A stretch of DNA of 64,000 bases. It comes from Rhodococcus sp. W8901 (lineage in GTDB: Bacteria > Actinomycetota > Actinomycetes > Mycobacteriales > Mycobacteriaceae). The stretch's first letter is position 1. Each line of letters starts with the position of its first letter. Positions 62,117 through 64,000 of this stretch are shown here, piece by piece. The translations under genes and the position numbers were made by a program. The stretch spans positions 2,976,001-3,040,000 of the forward strand of contig NZ_CP054690.1 of assembly GCF_013348805.1 (NCBI RefSeq), read 5' to 3'. The notes under the pieces were generated by a model, which saw only the letters and a program-made list of their open reading frames with translations, did no database searches and was not told where the DNA came from.

Positions 62117-62560
62117 ATGGCTGGACTCGGCGAGCTCGAACGCGCGGTGATGGACCACCTGTGGTCCATGTCGGAACCTCAGACGGTGCGGCAGGTGCAC
62201 GAGGCACTCGCCGCACGACGAGAGCTGGCGTACACCACGGTGATGACCGTGCTGCAGCGTCTGGCGAAGAAGCACCTCGTCATCCAGCAGCGCGACGACC
62301 GCGCCCACCGGTACCTGCCGGTGCACGGACGCGACGAGTTGGTCGCCAGCCTCATGGTCGATGCCCTGCAGCAGGCCGACGCGTCCGGTGAGCGCGCCGC
62401 CGCACTGGTGCATTTCGTGGGACAGGTGGGCGCCGACGAGGCCGCCGCGCTGCGTGAGGCTCTCGCCGCGCTCGAGGCGTCGGAGTCGGACAAGGCCGTG
62501 CAGACCGGCGATCCGGTCCACCCGACCGGTCTCCGCCCGGGCACCGGCCGCGCGAGTTGA
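62117..62560 (+). CDS. blaI: BlaI/MecI-type repressor
   Basis: A 147-residue repressor. The winged helix is LGELERAVMDHLWSMSEPQTVRQVHEAL, AYTTVMTVLQRLAKKHLVIQQ (about residues 4-55), and the dimerisation half is helical, ending ALREALAALEAS. It should bind the operator at 62065-62083 and be removed by proteolysis or by signal from its M56 partner. ATG 62117 follows the operator. The partner starts 30 bp after its stop. Confidence 0.9.
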   Translation: MAGLGELERAVMDHLWSMSEPQTVRQVHEALAARRELAYTTVMTVLQRLAKKHLVIQQRDDRAHRYLPVHGRDELVASLMVDALQQADASGERAAALVHFVGQVGADEAAALREALAALEASESDKAVQTGDPVHPTGLRPGTGRAS

Positions 62561-62589
62561 GACCCCTCACCTGCCATGACATGTAAACG

Positions 62590-63555
62590 ATGAACGCCCC
62601 CACGGCGTTGGCATTCGGGGTGCTCGCGCTCGCTCTCACGGGACCCGTGCCGGCCCTGCTCAGCCGCGCACGGTGGACGTTCCGTTCCCCGCGGGCGGCC
62701 CTGGTGCTGTGGCAGGCCGTCGCGCTGGCCGCCGTGCTGTCGGCATTCAGTTCCGGGCTCGCCATCGCGAGCCGGCTGCTCGTACCGGGCCCGGACGGCC
62801 GACCCACCACGGAACCGACCGCCGAGATCGACGCGCTGGGGCTTCCGCTGTGGATCCTCTACGTGGTCGTGTTCGGACTGACTCTGTTGATCGGTGCACG
62901 GCTGATCTTCTCGATCGTGCGGGTGGCGATCCACACCCGGCGACGCCGCGCCCGCCACCGGATGCTCGTCGATCTCCTCGATCGCGGCGACGTCGACATA
63001 TCGTCCGCGTTGGGCCGCATCTCGGACGTTCGCGTGCTCGACGCCGCGGAACCGATCGCGTACTGCCTGCCCGGGCTCCGGCAGCGGGTGGTCCTCAGCG
63101 AGGGCACGCTGAACTCGTTGAACGAGGCCGAGATCACCGCGATCCTCACCCATGAGCGTTCGCATCTGCGGGCCCGGCACGACCTCGTGCTCGAGGCCTT
63201 CACCGCTGTGCACCAAGCTTTCCCGCGGGTCGCGCGCTCCAAGTCGGCACTCGGATCGGTGCAGCTGCTCGTCGAGTTGCTCGCCGACGATTCCGCGGTG
63301 AAGGTGACCGGCCCGGCACCACTGGCCCGCGCGCTCGTCACCTGCGCGGGCTCCACGGCACCGCGCGGGGCGATGGCCGTCGGCGGTCCGAGCACGCTGG
63401 TGCGTGTGCAGCGCCTCACCGACCCGACCGGAGACGTCCGCATCGCCGTCGCCGCATACATCGGTGCGGCCGCGATCCTGGTGATCCCCACGATCGCCGT
63501 GGCCGTGCCGTGGCTGGTCGAGTTGAGCCGCCTGTTCTCGGTGTCCCATCACTGA
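62590..63555 (+). CDS. M56-family (BlaR1/MecR1-type) membrane metalloprotease
   Basis: A 321-residue protein. Membrane segments at about 5-25, 38-60, 82-105 and near the end (VAAYIGAAAILVIPTIAVAVPW). The zinc motif HERSH (His188, Glu189, His192 in ILTHERSHLRARHDLVLEA) and a downstream acidic residue (ELLADDSA) are intact. It lacks the penicillin-binding sensor domain of BlaR1, as in the shorter actinobacterial proteins, so the signal is unknown. It lies just after the BlaI gene and shares its operator. Confidence 0.9.
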   Translation: MNAPTALAFGVLALALTGPVPALLSRARWTFRSPRAALVLWQAVALAAVLSAFSSGLAIASRLLVPGPDGRPTTEPTAEIDALGLPLWILYVVVFGLTLLIGARLIFSIVRVAIHTRRRRARHRMLVDLLDRGDVDISSALGRISDVRVLDAAEPIAYCLPGLRQRVVLSEGTLNSLNEAEITAILTHERSHLRARHDLVLEAFTAVHQAFPRVARSKSALGSVQLLVELLADDSAVKVTGPAPLARALVTCAGSTAPRGAMAVGGPSTLVRVQRLTDPTGDVRIAVAAYIGAAAILVIPTIAVAVPWLVELSRLFSVSHH

Positions 63556-63594
63556 TTGCGCGCAGTAACGCTGGTCACAGCGCCGTGCCGGATC

Positions 63595-63622
63595 CTCGAC
63601 ACCGATCGAGATCGCGTACACT
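63595..63622 (+). promoter_or_regulatory. candidate promoter of the last gene
   Basis: ctcgac or tcgaca (63595-63601) and tacact (63617-63622) with 15-16 bp spacing look like a weak sigma-70 promoter. If used, the 5' leader would be ~160 bases long, which could hold regulation, but I see no known riboswitch fold. Confidence 0.35.
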
Positions 63623-63791
63623 CGTTTGCGACCGCCATCGCGGTCCGATCAATCAATGTAGGCACACAGCCCCATCTCACCCGCGCAAGGCGCTCGGATG
63701 GCCAGGTGAATTGTGCCCTGGCTCGTCTCTTCGTGCGGCTGCGTGACAGCCCGCTCCGCGACGTGCCCGACGTCCGGAGAGGTAATTCCGC

Positions 63792-64000
63792 GTGACTAAT
63801 GCTGCCCAAGATTCCGCTGCTCGAAACGAGAACGAGCCAGCAGTCGAGATTCCCGAGACCACGGTCGACACCGTGACCACCGAGGTGACGGCCGACGCCG
63901 TCGAGACCACCGAAGCTCCTGAGGTTTCCGAGACCGAGTCCGCCGAGGCCGACGGCACCGCCGAGGCCGACGGCACCGTCGAAACCGACGAGGCGACCGG
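63792..64000 (+). CDS. N-terminus of an acidic protein, cut by the window edge
   Basis: From GTG 63792 (ggagaggtaatt upstream), 69 codons run to the edge. The sequence is low-complexity and acidic, rich in Glu, Thr, Ala, Val and Asp (VEIPETTVDTVTTEVTADAV, SETESAEADGTAEADG). Such disordered leaders precede RNA-processing proteins in actinobacteria, for example DEAD-box helicases, RNase E or Rho. I cannot tell which from this part. Confidence 0.65.
   Translation, partial: MTNAAQDSAARNENEPAVEIPETTVDTVTTEVTADAVETTEAPEVSETESAEADGTAEADGTVETDEAT

Noticed and set aside
58118-62521. A 1467-codon minus-strand frame extending the DUF2156 gene
   Set aside because: Upstream of 60676 it runs out of frame through the esterase gene and antisense to blaI; the real start is the GTG overlapping the esterase stop.

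Overview
The window is high-GC actinobacterial DNA, best matched by a mycolic-acid actinomycete of the Rhodococcus/Prescottella (Nocardiaceae) type. Evidence: a carboxylic acid reductase, two F420-type LLM oxidoreductases, a DprE2-like reductase, a DUF2156 lysyltransferase-like membrane protein, IdeR-like iron boxes, frequent GTG starts and leaderless-looking promoters. The genus is inferred from gene content, not from a marker gene. I saw no rRNA, tRNA or CRISPR array.

Layout. About 1-26 kb is an accessory, decaying region: short genes, long non-coding stretches, copies of a ~110-bp repeat, transposase and resolvase remnants, and many genes broken by single-base frameshifts (Mn-catalase, LLM oxidoreductase, SRPBCC protein, FAD oxidoreductase). 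Intact genes there include an XRE regulator with a membrane partner, a TetR-hemerythrin pair, a ferritin-like protein, an FBP-TetR fusion reading frame under a 37-bp palindrome, an ECF sigma factor with a membrane partner, and ChaB, CsbD and a methyltransferase. From 26 to 29 kb come apolipoprotein N-acyltransferase (Ser where the nucleophile Cys is expected), a SigF-type sigma factor and a zinc-ribbon protein. From 29 to 31 kb there are again broken genes, then an intact tyrosine recombinase.

From 33 to 41.5 kb the DNA looks like ordinary chromosome: MFS exporter, NADH dehydrogenase II, hotdog thioesterase, and a divergent iron locus (FhuF-like protein facing two FecCD permeases and an ATPase, with two IdeR-like boxes between). 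From 41.9 to 47.6 kb small proteins dominate, including a second copy of a short-protein cassette also found at 8 kb. From 48 to 53 kb come an acyl-CoA synthetase and a carboxylic acid reductase broken inside its carrier domain. From 53 to 62 kb: a RES/Xre toxin-antitoxin pair, LLM oxidoreductase, MFS exporter, DUF6412-YidC pair, and an overlapping pair of a membrane esterase and a DUF2156 protein. The window ends with a BlaI/BlaR-like pair behind a perfect operator, and the start of an acidic protein running off the edge.

Working links: iron capture (37-41.5 kb), envelope maintenance (Lnt, YidC, esterase-DUF2156, BlaI-M56) and stress functions (SigF, ChaB, CsbD, hemerythrin). The most unusual material is the repeated cassette (8.0, 42.0 and a stub at 20.4 kb), the repeat family linked to IS ends, and several fusion or truncated genes.
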